A stretch of 64,000 nucleotides of DNA from Belnapia mucosa (GTDB lineage: Bacteria > Pseudomonadota > Alphaproteobacteria > Acetobacterales > Acetobacteraceae). The notes under the pieces were generated by a model. The model was given only the letters and a program-made list of their open reading frames with translations. It had not been told where the DNA came from and ran no database searches. The position numbers were made by a program, and so were the translations under genes. Within the stretch, counting starts at the first letter, position 1. Each line of letters starts with the position of its first letter. Positions 48,954 through 57,644 of this stretch are shown one piece after another. Where the stretch lies: NCBI RefSeq assembly GCF_016775475.1, contig NZ_JAEUXJ010000007.1, positions 124,001 to 188,000 on the forward strand, read 5' to 3'.

Positions 48954-49906
48954 GCGCCATGCGCCCCGAGGCGCGGATCGGCGACGTGATAGAGCAGGTC
49001 CGCCAGCAGGCTGCCGAGCAGCACCAGCACCGCCGTGAACATCAGGATGCCCATCACCACCGGATAGTCGCGGTAGCTGATCGAATCGAGGAAGAGCCGC
49101 CCCATCCCCGGCCAGGTGAAGACCGTCTCCGTCACCAGCGCGCCGCTGAGCAGGGTCGGCAGGTGCAGGCCGGTGATGGTGATCATCGGCAGCAGCGCAT
49201 TGCGCACGGCATGGTGGATCAGGATCCGCCGCTCCGGGATGCCCTTCGACCGCGCGGTGCGGATATAGTCCTGGTGGATCACGTCCAGCATCGAGGATCG
49301 CATGTAGCGGCTCCAGACCGCCGTGCTGACCAGCGCCAGCACGATGCAGGGGCCGATCAGGTGATGGAGCTGGTCGAGGAAGGATTCATTCCCGATGGTG
49401 GTGCGGTTCCCCGCCGGCAGCCAACCCAGCCCGACGGAGAAGACATAGATCACCACCAGCCCGAACCAGAAGGTCGGGATGGACAGCGCGACCATGGCGC
49501 CGACCGTCGCCAGCGCATCGAACAGCGAATGGCGCCGGACCGCGCCGAGGATGCCGACCCAGGCGCCGATGATCATGGCCAGCAGGGTCGAGCTGAGCAT
49601 CAGCTCCAGCGTCGCCCCCACATGGGAGCCGATGACGGCGAGGACCGGCTGCTGGTCGCGGAAGGAGGCGCCCCAGTCGCCGCGCAGCATGCGCCAGAGC
49701 CAGTCGAGATATTGCACCGGCAGCGGGCGGTCGAGGCCGAGCTGCCGGGCCAGCCGGTCCAGATCCTCCTGCGTCATGTCGCCGCCGGCGGCGAATTGCG
49801 AGAGCGGGCCGCCCGGCGCCAGATGCAGGATGGCGAAGCCGATCATGGAGACGATCAGCAGCAGGCCGGCGGCCTGCAGCACCCGCCTGGCGACATAGCC
49901 CCCCAT
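48950..49906 (-). CDS. ABC transporter permease, OppB/DppB type
   Basis: The 318-residue permease shows the family opening VARRVLQAAGLLLIVSMIGF, a periplasmic segment with LDRPLPVQYLDWLWRMLRGD near 54-73, GDWGASFRDQQPV near 71-83, and the cytoplasmic EAA-like loop YIRTARSKGIPERRILIHHA near 212-231, followed by GLHLPTLLSGALVTETVF. Six helices are expected. It starts four bases after the substrate-binding gene stop, so the operon order is binding protein, B, C, D, F. The complete set suggests a functional importer for peptide-like or amine-like solutes. Confidence 0.93.
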   Translation of the reverse strand: MGGYVARRVLQAAGLLLIVSMIGFAILHLAPGGPLSQFAAGGDMTQEDLDRLARQLGLDRPLPVQYLDWLWRMLRGDWGASFRDQQPVLAVIGSHVGATLELMLSSTLLAMIIGAWVGILGAVRRHSLFDALATVGAMVALSIPTFWFGLVVIYVFSVGLGWLPAGNRTTIGNESFLDQLHHLIGPCIVLALVSTAVWSRYMRSSMLDVIHQDYIRTARSKGIPERRILIHHAVRNALLPMITITGLHLPTLLSGALVTETVFTWPGMGRLFLDSISYRDYPVVMGILMFTAVLVLLGSLLADLLYHVADPRLGAHGA

Positions 49907-49910
49907 CGCC

Positions 49911-51575
49911 CTACGCCCAGTACCAGCGCGCCGCGTTCCAGCTATTCGCCAGGACGTGGAGGTTGTTCTCGAAGCCCATCAGCCCGGCCTTGGTGCCCTC
50001 GATCTGCATGCCCTGGAAGATCGGCAGCATCGGCAATTCCTCCCGTATGATCGCCTGCACCTCCCGGTAGATGGCGCGCCGCTCCTCGATCCCGTTCAAC
50101 ACCACGCCGCGCGCCAGCAGCTCATCGACCCGGGCATTCTCGAACTGGCTGACATTCGAGCCATAGCCGGCGCGCTTCGGGATGGCATGGCTGCCGAAGC
50201 GGTGCAGCACATTGGGGTCGGAGGCGATGGTGTAGGTGGTGTTCGTCATCAGGCTGTCGAATTGCGACTCCGCCCAGAACTTGCCCCAGAGCACCGCGGC
50301 CGGCAGGTTGTGGATCTTCATCGCAATGCCGATCTTCGCCCAGCTCTGCGCCAGCAGCTGCTGCGCCTGGGTGCGGAGCTCGGTGCCCGTGGTGGTGGAA
50401 TTGGTGAATTCCAGCCGCAGCCCGTCCTTCACCCGGATGCCGTCGCGCCCCGGCTTCCAGCCGGCCTCGTCCAGCATCCGCGCCGCGCGGGCCGGATCGT
50501 ATTCGTGCCGCGGCAGCGCGTCGTTATAGGCCCAGTTTTCCGGCGGCAGGAAGGTGACCGCTTCCTTCGGCAGCCCGTAATAGAGCGCGCCGGTGATCGC
50601 CCTGGTGTCGAGCGAGAGATAGAGCGCCTGGCGCACCACCTTCTCCCGCAGCACGGGGTGGCCGAGATTGAGGGTCAGGTTCTCCACCGAGCCGCGCGGG
50701 ATGACATGGATCACCCGGTCCCGCAGCGTCCGCGCCTCGGCATAGTGGTTCGCGGGGATGCCGAGCAGGCCGATATAGTCCAGCTCGCCGGTGCGGAACT
50801 GGGTGTACATCACGTTCACATCGGGCACGTAGCGGAAGACCAGCCGCTCGAGATAGGGCCCCTCGCCGAAATAGTCCCGGTTGGCCGTGAGCATCACATG
50901 GCTACCGGTGCGGCGCTCGGCCCATTTGAACGGCCCGGTGCCGATGGGCGCGGCATGGAAGGGCGTATTGTTCGGATCCTCGGCGCCGGCGAGCCGATGC
51001 GCCGGCACGATGAAGAATTGCGAGAGGATCGACATCAGCGGCGCATAGGGCTGGCGCAGCCGCCAGCGCAACACCTGTGGCCCTTCGACGGTGACGCTCT
51101 CGATGCGGTCGTAGCCATCCTTTCCGCGGGCGCGGAAATTCGGGTTCATGATCAGGGCGAGAGAGAACTTCACGTCCTCGGCGGTGAAGGGCTGGCCGTC
51201 ATGCCAGCGCACGCCCTCGCGCAGTTCGATCCGCCAGTCCAGCCCATCGGCCGAGATCCCGCCATTCTCCAGGCTCGGCACCGCCTTGGCGAGGATGGGG
51301 TAGAATCGCCCGGCAGGGTCCAGGCCCCAGAGCGGGCTGAACAGGTTCCACCACACCGCCTGGTCGACCTCATTCGCCGGCATCAGCGGATGGGCGACAG
51401 TGAATTCCTGCGAGAAGCCGAGGACGCACTGGCCGCGCGGCGCAGCGGGGGGCCGCGGCTGCGCCAGCGCGGCGCCCGCAGGCGCCAGGGCGGCGGCCGC
51501 CGATCCGAGCAGAAGGCCGCGGCGCGGGATCGTCGTCGTGGACGGATGGCGGGCGGGATGGCTCGGGTCGCTCAT
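49911..51575 (-). CDS. ABC transporter substrate-binding protein, family 5 (operon receptor)
   Basis: The 554-residue binding protein has a twin-arginine-like leader (TTTIPRRGLLLGSAAAALAP), then GFSQEFTVAHPLMPANEVDQ, ELREGVRWHDGQPFTAEDVK near 128-147 and RWYWA at the end. It is the first gene of the OppBCDF-type operon and closely resembles the orphan receptor at 44308-45978. AGAGGAG lies six bases before the ATG at 51575, deciding the start over an ATG two codons upstream. It diverges from the XRE-cupin regulator gene, which probably controls it. Confidence 0.92.
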   Translation of the reverse strand: MSDPSHPARHPSTTTIPRRGLLLGSAAAALAPAGAALAQPRPPAAPRGQCVLGFSQEFTVAHPLMPANEVDQAVWWNLFSPLWGLDPAGRFYPILAKAVPSLENGGISADGLDWRIELREGVRWHDGQPFTAEDVKFSLALIMNPNFRARGKDGYDRIESVTVEGPQVLRWRLRQPYAPLMSILSQFFIVPAHRLAGAEDPNNTPFHAAPIGTGPFKWAERRTGSHVMLTANRDYFGEGPYLERLVFRYVPDVNVMYTQFRTGELDYIGLLGIPANHYAEARTLRDRVIHVIPRGSVENLTLNLGHPVLREKVVRQALYLSLDTRAITGALYYGLPKEAVTFLPPENWAYNDALPRHEYDPARAARMLDEAGWKPGRDGIRVKDGLRLEFTNSTTTGTELRTQAQQLLAQSWAKIGIAMKIHNLPAAVLWGKFWAESQFDSLMTNTTYTIASDPNVLHRFGSHAIPKRAGYGSNVSQFENARVDELLARGVVLNGIEERRAIYREVQAIIREELPMLPIFQGMQIEGTKAGLMGFENNLHVLANSWNAARWYWA

Positions 51576-51627
51576 GCCCATCTCCTCTGCGCCGACAGCG
51601 GCTGCACCGCGGGCAGGGGGATGGTTC

Positions 51628-51633
51628 ATTATA
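51628..51633 (-). promoter_or_regulatory. Candidate -10 box of the peptide-ABC operon
   Basis: On the minus strand a perfect TATAAT hexamer is read at 51633-51628, 52 bp upstream of the receptor start. A weak -35 would lie at 51656-51651. The direct repeat GTCAAGCG occurs at 51645-51652 and 51667-51674, inside the inverted pair ATTGCG (51639-51644) and CGCAAT (51673-51678), so a regulator could overlap the -35 region. Confidence 0.4.
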
Positions 51634-51823
51634 CTGAAATTGCGGTCAAGCGGGATTTCCGCCCCCGTCAAGCGCAATCGGGCTGATTCTTGCGGAAATA
51701 TCGCTGTCTGACCAGCAAGCGGGCAGGTTTCTGCCCCTCTGCGGGCATCCGGCTTTTCCTCGCCAGCGATACCGCATAATGAAAGCGGCATCGATATCCG
51801 GCGCCCCTGGGAGATTTCGCGGC

Positions 51824-52423
51824 ATGACGGTGGTGAAGGCGGCCCTGCCGGTGCAGGAGGGCGCCAGGCAGGTCGGGGCCCGCCTCCGCGCGCTGCGGGC
51901 CGAACATGGGCTGACCATCCTTGAACTCGCCGCCAGGGCCGGCCTCTCGGCCGGGCTGATCAGCCAGATCGAGCGCGGCACCTCCAACCCGTCGATGAAG
52001 ACGATCCAGCGGCTGCGGACCGCGCTCGGCGTCAATATCTGGGAATTCTTCGGCGAGGCCGCGGCGGCGGATGAGGCCGAGCCCGGTTTCGTGCGCCGCC
52101 CCGGGCAGCGCGCCCGCATCCTGGTCGGCCGGACGCAGCTGGTGAAGGAGCTGCTCTCGCCCCGCGGCGACAGCCCGCTGCGCTTCATGCTCATCACCCT
52201 GCCGCCGGGCGGCGTCAGCGAGGATGTGCTGGTCGGCCGGGGCGAGAAGGGCGGCTATGTCCTCTCCGGCCGGGTCGAGCTCACCGTGAACGGGCGGCGC
52301 TCGCAACTCGCGGAGGGCGACAGCTTCCAGTTCGAGAGCCACCAGCCGCACCAGCTCGCCAATCCATTCGAGGAGGAAGCGGTGGTGTTCTGGATCATGA
52401 CCGTGCCCGACAGCCACCTGTGA
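51824..52423 (+). CDS. XRE family regulator with C-terminal cupin domain
   Basis: The 199-residue protein has an N-terminal helix-turn-helix (LRALRAEHGLTILELAARAG, SAGLISQIERGTSNPSMKTI near 42-61) and a cupin beta-barrel with VGRGEKGGYVLSGRVELTVN near 142-161 and GDSFQFESHQPHQLANPF near 166-183. This architecture is common in PuuR-like regulators that bind an amine, amino acid or metal-linked ligand. The ATG at 51824 follows GGGAGA with a nine-base gap; a longer start at 51779 is less likely. It is divergent from the OppABCDF-type operon. A repressor role over that operon is inferred. Confidence 0.9.
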   Translation: MTVVKAALPVQEGARQVGARLRALRAEHGLTILELAARAGLSAGLISQIERGTSNPSMKTIQRLRTALGVNIWEFFGEAAAADEAEPGFVRRPGQRARILVGRTQLVKELLSPRGDSPLRFMLITLPPGGVSEDVLVGRGEKGGYVLSGRVELTVNGRRSQLAEGDSFQFESHQPHQLANPFEEEAVVFWIMTVPDSHL

Positions 52424-52438
52424 GGCATGGGGCTGGCT

Positions 52439-54910
52439 TCAGCCAGCCGCCACCGCATCGGCCCATTTGGCCCGGCCGAAATCCAGCGCCGCCGATGGGA
52501 CCGGCCGGCTGAACAGATAGCCCTGGACCTCCTCGCAGCCATAGCCGCGCAGGGCATCGAGCTGCCGCCCCGTCTCGACCCCCTCCGCCGCGACCGGAAT
52601 GCCGAGGCTGCGGCCGAGGCCGAGCACCGCGCGGACGATCGCGATCGATTGCTCGCGGTCCGGCAGGCCGGCGACGAAGGCGCGGTCGAGCTTCATCTTG
52701 TCGAAGGGGAAGCGCAGCAGGTAGCCGAGCGAGGAGAAGCCGGTGCCGAAATCATCCAGCACGATCCGCACGCCGAGCGCGCGCAGCTCCCGCAGCACCG
52801 CGAGATTGGCCTCGTCGTCGCGCAGCAGGACGGATTCCGTGATTTCCAGCTCCAGCCGGCCGGGGGCCAGCCCCGCTTCGGCCAGGGCCCGCCGCACCGC
52901 CTGCACCAGGCCCGGATTGCGGAACTGCACCGGCGAGAGGTTCACCGCGACGCGGACCGAGGCCGGCCAGGTGGTGGCGGCGCGGCAGGCGGTCCGCAAG
53001 GCCCATTCGCCGATGCGGATGATGGCCCCGGTTTCCTCCGCGATCGGGATGAACTCGGCCGGCGAGACGGGGCCGAGCTCCGGATGCCGCCAGCGCATCA
53101 GCGCCTCGCAGCAGGTGACCGCATCGCTGTCCAGCGCGACCAGGGGCTGGAATTGCAGCGCCAGCTCGCCCCGCTCCAGCGCCGCCCGCAGCGCGGTCTT
53201 CAGCGCTTGCCGGCGCTGCACCGCCTCATCCATCGCCCGCTCGAAGAAGCGGAAGGTGCCGCGGCCATCCGCCTTGGCGCGATAGAGCGCGATATCGGCA
53301 TTGCGGACCAGGTCGTCCGGCGTCTGCCCGGCCTCGCCGGACAGGGCGATGCCGATGCTGGTGCCGGCGGCGATGTGGTGGCCCTCGATGTCATAGGGCT
53401 CCTCCAGCGCTGCGGCCACCCGGCCGGCGAGTTCCGCCGCCGTCTCGGCATCGCTGGGCGCGGCCTGGATGATGGCGAATTCATCGCCGCCGATCCGGGC
53501 GATGAAATCGCCCTGCCGCAGGCAGCCGCGCAGCCGGAGGGCGGTCTGCCGCAGCAGCGCGTCGCCGATCGGATGGCCGAGCGTGTCGTTGATGCCTTTG
53601 AAGTGGTCGAGGTCCAGGCAATGCAGCGCCAGCCGCTCGCCCTGGCCGAGGCCGGCCAGGGCCTGCTGCAGCCGCTGTCGGAACAGCCGGCGATTGGCCA
53701 GGTCGGTCAGCGGGTCATGGAGGGCCAGATGGGCGATGCGCTCCTCCGCCGCCCGCTGCTCGGTGACGTCCCGGGCGATGGAGAGCAGGCGCACCACCTC
53801 CCCGCCCGGCCCGTGCACGGGGGAGACCACGATGTCCCACCAGCGCGGCGTGCCATGCACCCCCTGCCAGGCGCCGGTGAAGCGGCTCGACCGGCCCAGC
53901 CGCGCCTCGGCCACGGCCTGCTGCGCCGCCTCCGCCACTGTCTCGGGCAGGCCGGTCCACCAGGGCCGGCCCTCGATCGCGGCGAAATCCTCCACCTCCA
54001 TCAGCCGGCGGCCGGGGCCGTTCATGAAGAGGAGGTTGCCCTCCAGGTCGAGGACCTCGATCCGGTCGGGGCTGCTTTCGACCACGCTGCGGGCGAAGGC
54101 CTCGCTCTCCCGCAGCGCCTCCTCGGCGCGGATCCGGTCGGTGACGTCCCAGGCGCCGACCAGCACCGCATCCTTGCCGGCGAATTCGAGCCGGTAGGAC
54201 ATGACCTGGACCAGCCTTTCCCGCCCCCAGGCATCCAGGTGCCGCCAGGGCCCGCTGATCTTGTGCGCGGTCCGGGGCGCCGCGGCGGAGCGGAGCGTCA
54301 TCTCCCGCTCCGTCGCCGGACGGATATCGAGGATGTTCATGCCGAGGAAGGTCTCGCGCGACCAGCCATAGCTCGCGGTCGCGGCCTCGTTCACCTCGAG
54401 GAAGCCGAGGCCCTGGCGGTCATAGACCCACATCGGCACCGGGTTGTGGTCGAACAACAGGCGGAAGGCGGCATCGGCCTCCTTCAGCTTGCTGATATCG
54501 ACCACGGCGACGCTGACGCCGACGATCTCGCCTGCCGGATTGCGCACCGGATGGTAACTGGCGAGATAGTCCCGCTCCTCGCCCGGATGCGCCGGTGTCT
54601 CGGTGCGGATCTCCAGCCCCTTGAGCGGCTGGCCGCTCTCCATCGCCTGGCGCTGCGAGGCCTCGATCATGCCACCGAATTTCGGGCCGAAGACCTCGCT
54701 CGGCGTCCGGCCCAGCGTGGCGTCCCGGGGGTAGCCATTGATGGCGGCCAGATGCTCGTTGATGGCGAGGTAGCGCAGGCGGCGGTCACTGAAGGCGAGC
54801 CCGACCGGGGCGGCGGCATAGGCCGCGGCGATGCCGGCCAGCGGATCGAGCCCTGCCTCGGCGTCCTGCACCGCCGCATCCTGCCGGCCAGATTCGGTCA
54901 TGCTGGCCAT
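52439..54910 (-). CDS. PAS-GGDEF-EAL protein (bifunctional cyclic-di-GMP enzyme or sensor)
   Basis: The 823-residue protein has three consecutive PAS-like sensor regions (about 15-130, 140-265, 270-385), a GGDEF domain with the intact RIGGDEFAII motif near 468-477, and an EAL domain with CCEALMRWRHPE near 597-608, ELEITESVLL, LDDFGTGFSSLGYLLRFP near 716-733 and AEGVET. Both catalytic motifs look intact, so it may make and degrade cyclic-di-GMP in response to a signal. No membrane segment is seen. The start at 54910 or 54901 is chosen by the PAS start; longer frames add Arg/Trp-rich residues. It ends the pilus region, so it may set surface attachment, by inference. Confidence 0.9.
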   Translation of the reverse strand: MASMTESGRQDAAVQDAEAGLDPLAGIAAAYAAAPVGLAFSDRRLRYLAINEHLAAINGYPRDATLGRTPSEVFGPKFGGMIEASQRQAMESGQPLKGLEIRTETPAHPGEERDYLASYHPVRNPAGEIVGVSVAVVDISKLKEADAAFRLLFDHNPVPMWVYDRQGLGFLEVNEAATASYGWSRETFLGMNILDIRPATEREMTLRSAAAPRTAHKISGPWRHLDAWGRERLVQVMSYRLEFAGKDAVLVGAWDVTDRIRAEEALRESEAFARSVVESSPDRIEVLDLEGNLLFMNGPGRRLMEVEDFAAIEGRPWWTGLPETVAEAAQQAVAEARLGRSSRFTGAWQGVHGTPRWWDIVVSPVHGPGGEVVRLLSIARDVTEQRAAEERIAHLALHDPLTDLANRRLFRQRLQQALAGLGQGERLALHCLDLDHFKGINDTLGHPIGDALLRQTALRLRGCLRQGDFIARIGGDEFAIIQAAPSDAETAAELAGRVAAALEEPYDIEGHHIAAGTSIGIALSGEAGQTPDDLVRNADIALYRAKADGRGTFRFFERAMDEAVQRRQALKTALRAALERGELALQFQPLVALDSDAVTCCEALMRWRHPELGPVSPAEFIPIAEETGAIIRIGEWALRTACRAATTWPASVRVAVNLSPVQFRNPGLVQAVRRALAEAGLAPGRLELEITESVLLRDDEANLAVLRELRALGVRIVLDDFGTGFSSLGYLLRFPFDKMKLDRAFVAGLPDREQSIAIVRAVLGLGRSLGIPVAAEGVETGRQLDALRGYGCEEVQGYLFSRPVPSAALDFGRAKWADAVAAG

Positions 54911-54989
54911 GCCCCGCTTACTCACAGACTGGTGAACTGGGGCCTGCATACCATGCATCAACCTGCGGGTGTATGCGAAGTTATTCATC

Positions 54990-55727
54990 TCAGCTCGGCC
55001 CGCCGGGCATGGCTGCGGCCAGGCCGCGCGCCAGGGTCGCCAGCTCGCCGGACTGGTCCCCCGCCTCCGCACCGGCCGGTGCCTCGCCGAGCGCGGCGCG
55101 GGCGATGGCGAGGTTGGTGGCGACCCGCGGCTGGGTATCGGCCCGCAGCGCCAGGGGTTCGAGGATCGCCACCGCCTCCGCCGTGCGCCCGGCCAGCATG
55201 AGCGAGACGGCGAGGTTGTTGCGCGGCGCCACCGCCTCCGGCGCCAGCACCAGGGCCTGGCGGTAGCTCGCCTCCGCCTCGGCATGGCGGCCGAGCATGT
55301 CGAGGGCGACGCCCTGCCCATCCAGCGCCGCGGCATCGCGCGGGGCTTGGGCCAGCAGGCGGCGGAACAGCGCCAGCGCCTGCTCTGCCTGGCCGGTGCG
55401 GAGCCGGAGCCGGGCCTGCTCGGCCAGCAGCGGTGCGGCATTGCCCTGGCGCCCCAGGGCCCGGCCCAGCACCTGCTCGGCCTCCACCACATTGCCCTGG
55501 CGGGCCAGGGCGCCGGCGAAGCGGGCCTGGGCCTCCGCCCGTCCCGGCTCGGCCACCGCCGCCGCGGCATAGAGCGACAGCGCCGCCTCCGCCTGGCCGG
55601 CCGCCTCGGCGGCCTCCGCCGCGCGGAAGCGCGCGCCGCTATCGGGCCCGCCGGAGGGGGCGCTGCCGCAGGCGGCGAGGAGGAGCAGGGCGAGGCCGGC
55701 GCCGAAGCGGCGAAGGGGCAGGGTCAT
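54990..55727 (-). CDS. tadD: TadD-like tetratricopeptide lipoprotein
   Basis: The 245-residue protein has a lipoprotein signal ending at LLLAAC (C20), then repeated helix pairs such as AEAAGQAEAALSLYAAAAVAEP, AALDGQGVALDMLGRHAEAE and NNLAVSLMLAGRTAEAVAIL, typical of TPR repeats. TadD anchors in the outer membrane or periplasm and helps pilus assembly and secretin placement. It lies two bases after tadC and before the GGDEF-EAL gene in the same direction. The start at 55727 is set by the lipobox; a frame to 56222 would be wrong and overlaps tadC. Confidence 0.85.
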   Translation of the reverse strand: MTLPLRRFGAGLALLLLAACGSAPSGGPDSGARFRAAEAAEAAGQAEAALSLYAAAAVAEPGRAEAQARFAGALARQGNVVEAEQVLGRALGRQGNAAPLLAEQARLRLRTGQAEQALALFRRLLAQAPRDAAALDGQGVALDMLGRHAEAEASYRQALVLAPEAVAPRNNLAVSLMLAGRTAEAVAILEPLALRADTQPRVATNLAIARAALGEAPAGAEAGDQSGELATLARGLAAAMPGGPS

Positions 55728-55729
55728 GG

Positions 55730-56689
55730 TCAGCCTCCGAAGGACTTGCCGATCTCGAGGATCGACGGGCCGAGCAGCGCGATGAAGAGCGCCGGCAGGA
55801 TGAAGAGAATGAGGGGGGCGATCAGCATGGCCGGCAGGCGGATCGCCTTCTCCTCCAGCCGCAGCATGCGTTCCTGCCGCATCTCGGCGGCTAGGACCCG
55901 CAGCGCCTGGGCCAGCGGCGTGCCGTAGCGCAGCGTCTGCGACAGGGTGGAGCCGAGCCGCTTGAAGCCTTCGAGGTCGGTCCGCTCCGCCATCCGCTCC
56001 AGCGCCATGCGCCGGTCGGGCAGCATGCGAAGCTCCTGCAGCAGCGTGTTCAGCTCCCCGGCGATGGCGCGGTTGGATCCCTCCATCTCCCGCGCCACGC
56101 GGTCCAGCGCTGTCTCCAGCGCCAGCCCAGCCTCGGCCCCGACCACCAGCAGGTCGAGCGCATCCGGCAGGCCGCGCCGCAGCCTTTCCTGATAGGGCCG
56201 GCGCAGGCCGCCCAGCACCCAATTCGGCCCGAGCACGCCGAGCACCAGCCCGCCGATCCCGGCCAGGATGGTGTCCATCCCGTCATAGTCCCGCAGCCAG
56301 GCGAGGCCGAGTCCGCCCAGCGGCAGCGCCACCAGCGCCACCACCTTGGCGCCGAGGAAGAAGGGCACGGCGCGGCGGGCATCGAGCCCGGCCGCGGTCA
56401 TGGCCCGGGCGAATTCCTCGATCTCCTTCGGGGAGACAACGGCGCTGTCGCGGAGCATCTGGCCGAGCCAGAGCAGCGGCCGGGCCAGGCGCGCGCCGAG
56501 GCCGGCGCCGGCCCGCGGCGCGGCGGCCCCCTGCAGTTCCGGCTGCAGCACGGATTGCAGCCGGCGGCCGAGATCCCCCTCCTCCGCGCCCTGGGCCAGC
56601 AGCGCCGCGGCCAGCAGGGCGAGGCCGATCGCTGCGCCTGCGGCGGCGGCGGCCAGCAGCAGCGTCTCGGCATCGGGCAGCGCCGGCAT
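55730..56689 (-). CDS. tadC: Type II/IV secretion F-domain inner-membrane protein TadC
   Basis: The 319-residue membrane protein has N-terminal hydrophobic AAAAGAAIGLALLAAALLAQ, a cytoplasmic GspF domain with ALDLLVVGAEAGLALETALD near 175-194 and EMEGSNRAIAGELNTLLQEL near 200-219, and a C-terminal ILFILPALFIALLGPSI. TadC and TadB form the inner-membrane platform for Flp pilus polymerisation. The start overlaps the TadB stop by one base. Order cpaF-tadB-tadC-tadD is the common Tad arrangement. Confidence 0.92.
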   Translation of the reverse strand: MPALPDAETLLLAAAAAGAAIGLALLAAALLAQGAEEGDLGRRLQSVLQPELQGAAAPRAGAGLGARLARPLLWLGQMLRDSAVVSPKEIEEFARAMTAAGLDARRAVPFFLGAKVVALVALPLGGLGLAWLRDYDGMDTILAGIGGLVLGVLGPNWVLGGLRRPYQERLRRGLPDALDLLVVGAEAGLALETALDRVAREMEGSNRAIAGELNTLLQELRMLPDRRMALERMAERTDLEGFKRLGSTLSQTLRYGTPLAQALRVLAAEMRQERMLRLEEKAIRLPAMLIAPLILFILPALFIALLGPSILEIGKSFGG

Positions 56690-57642
56690 CAGTCGCGCCC
56701 CGCGCGGCGGATCAGCCAGCGCATGGTCAGCAGGCCGAGCAGCATCAGGCCGAGCCCGGTCATCGCCATGGTCTGGCCGGTCGGGCTGAGGAAGGCCTCG
56801 ATATAGAAGGGCTGGATGAAGGACATGGCCAGCGCGGCGACGAAGGGCAGGATCACCAGCAGCCCCGCCTGCGCCTTGGCCTCGCCTGCCAGCGCCTTGG
56901 CGCGCTTCGCCATGGCCACGCGCTTGCGCACCATCTCGGCCAGGTTCTCCAGCGTCTCCGCCAGGCTGCCGCCGGTCTGCGACTGCAGGCCGAGGGTGAC
57001 GGCGAGGAAGGCATATTCGGTCAGCCCGGTCCGTTCATGCAGCCGGACCAGCGCGGCATCGACCGGCCGGCCGATCGCCATGTCGCCGACCACGCGGGCG
57101 TATTCCTCCTTGCTGGGGGAGGGCATCTCGCGGCTGATGCTGCGCAGCGCCTCGGCCAGCGGCAGGCCGGCGCGGATGGCGCGGATCATCAGCCCGAGCG
57201 CATCGGGCAACTGCTGGAACACCGCGTCGCAATAGCGCCCGTGCTGCCAGCCGAAGATCAGGCGGGCGGCCAGCACGGCGCAGAGCGGCGCGGCGACGAA
57301 GCCAAGGACGGGGCCGAGCGGCCCGGCCGCCACCCAGCCCCCGCCGGCGCCGGCGCCGAGGCTGGCGGCCACCACCACCGGCCAGCCGATGATCTGCTCC
57401 TGCGGGATGTCGGGATTGTAGCGGATCAGCCGGAACAGGCGGAGCGAGAGGCCGCCATGCGTCGCGCCGCCCACCCGGATGCTGGGCAGCGCCGTCGCCG
57501 AGGCCGCGGGCTGCGTCCCGGCCAGATTCCGCACCCTCTCCCGCAGCACCCGGCCGGAGCCGCCATGGGCCAGGGCGAGTCCGCCGAGCAGCAGGGCGAG
57601 CAGCAGCATCACCCCGAGCACCAGGATCAGCGCCGGCGCCAT
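56689..57642 (-). CDS. tadB: Type II/IV secretion F-domain inner-membrane protein TadB
   Basis: The 317-residue membrane protein has an N-terminal helix (LILVLGVMLLLALLLGGLAL), two middle helices around 88-135, and the GspF domain with LPDALGLMIRAIRAGLPLAE near 149-168 and EMPSPSKEEYARVVGDMAIG near 177-196. LQSQTGGSLAETLENLAEMV near 225-244 is typical of TadB. It pairs with TadC as the pilus inner-membrane platform. It starts two bases from the CpaF stop and overlaps tadC by one base, indicating a tightly coupled operon. Confidence 0.92.
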   Translation of the reverse strand: MAPALILVLGVMLLLALLLGGLALAHGGSGRVLRERVRNLAGTQPAASATALPSIRVGGATHGGLSLRLFRLIRYNPDIPQEQIIGWPVVVAASLGAGAGGGWVAAGPLGPVLGFVAAPLCAVLAARLIFGWQHGRYCDAVFQQLPDALGLMIRAIRAGLPLAEALRSISREMPSPSKEEYARVVGDMAIGRPVDAALVRLHERTGLTEYAFLAVTLGLQSQTGGSLAETLENLAEMVRKRVAMAKRAKALAGEAKAQAGLLVILPFVAALAMSFIQPFYIEAFLSPTGQTMAMTGLGLMLLGLLTMRWLIRRAGRD

Positions 57643-57644
57643 CG

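Noticed and set aside
52427..55201. Open reading frame of about 920 codons opposite the GGDEF-EAL gene
   Set aside because: It mirrors a well-supported gene with PAS, GGDEF and EAL motifs and shows biased Arg/Gly/Leu/Asp composition without domains.
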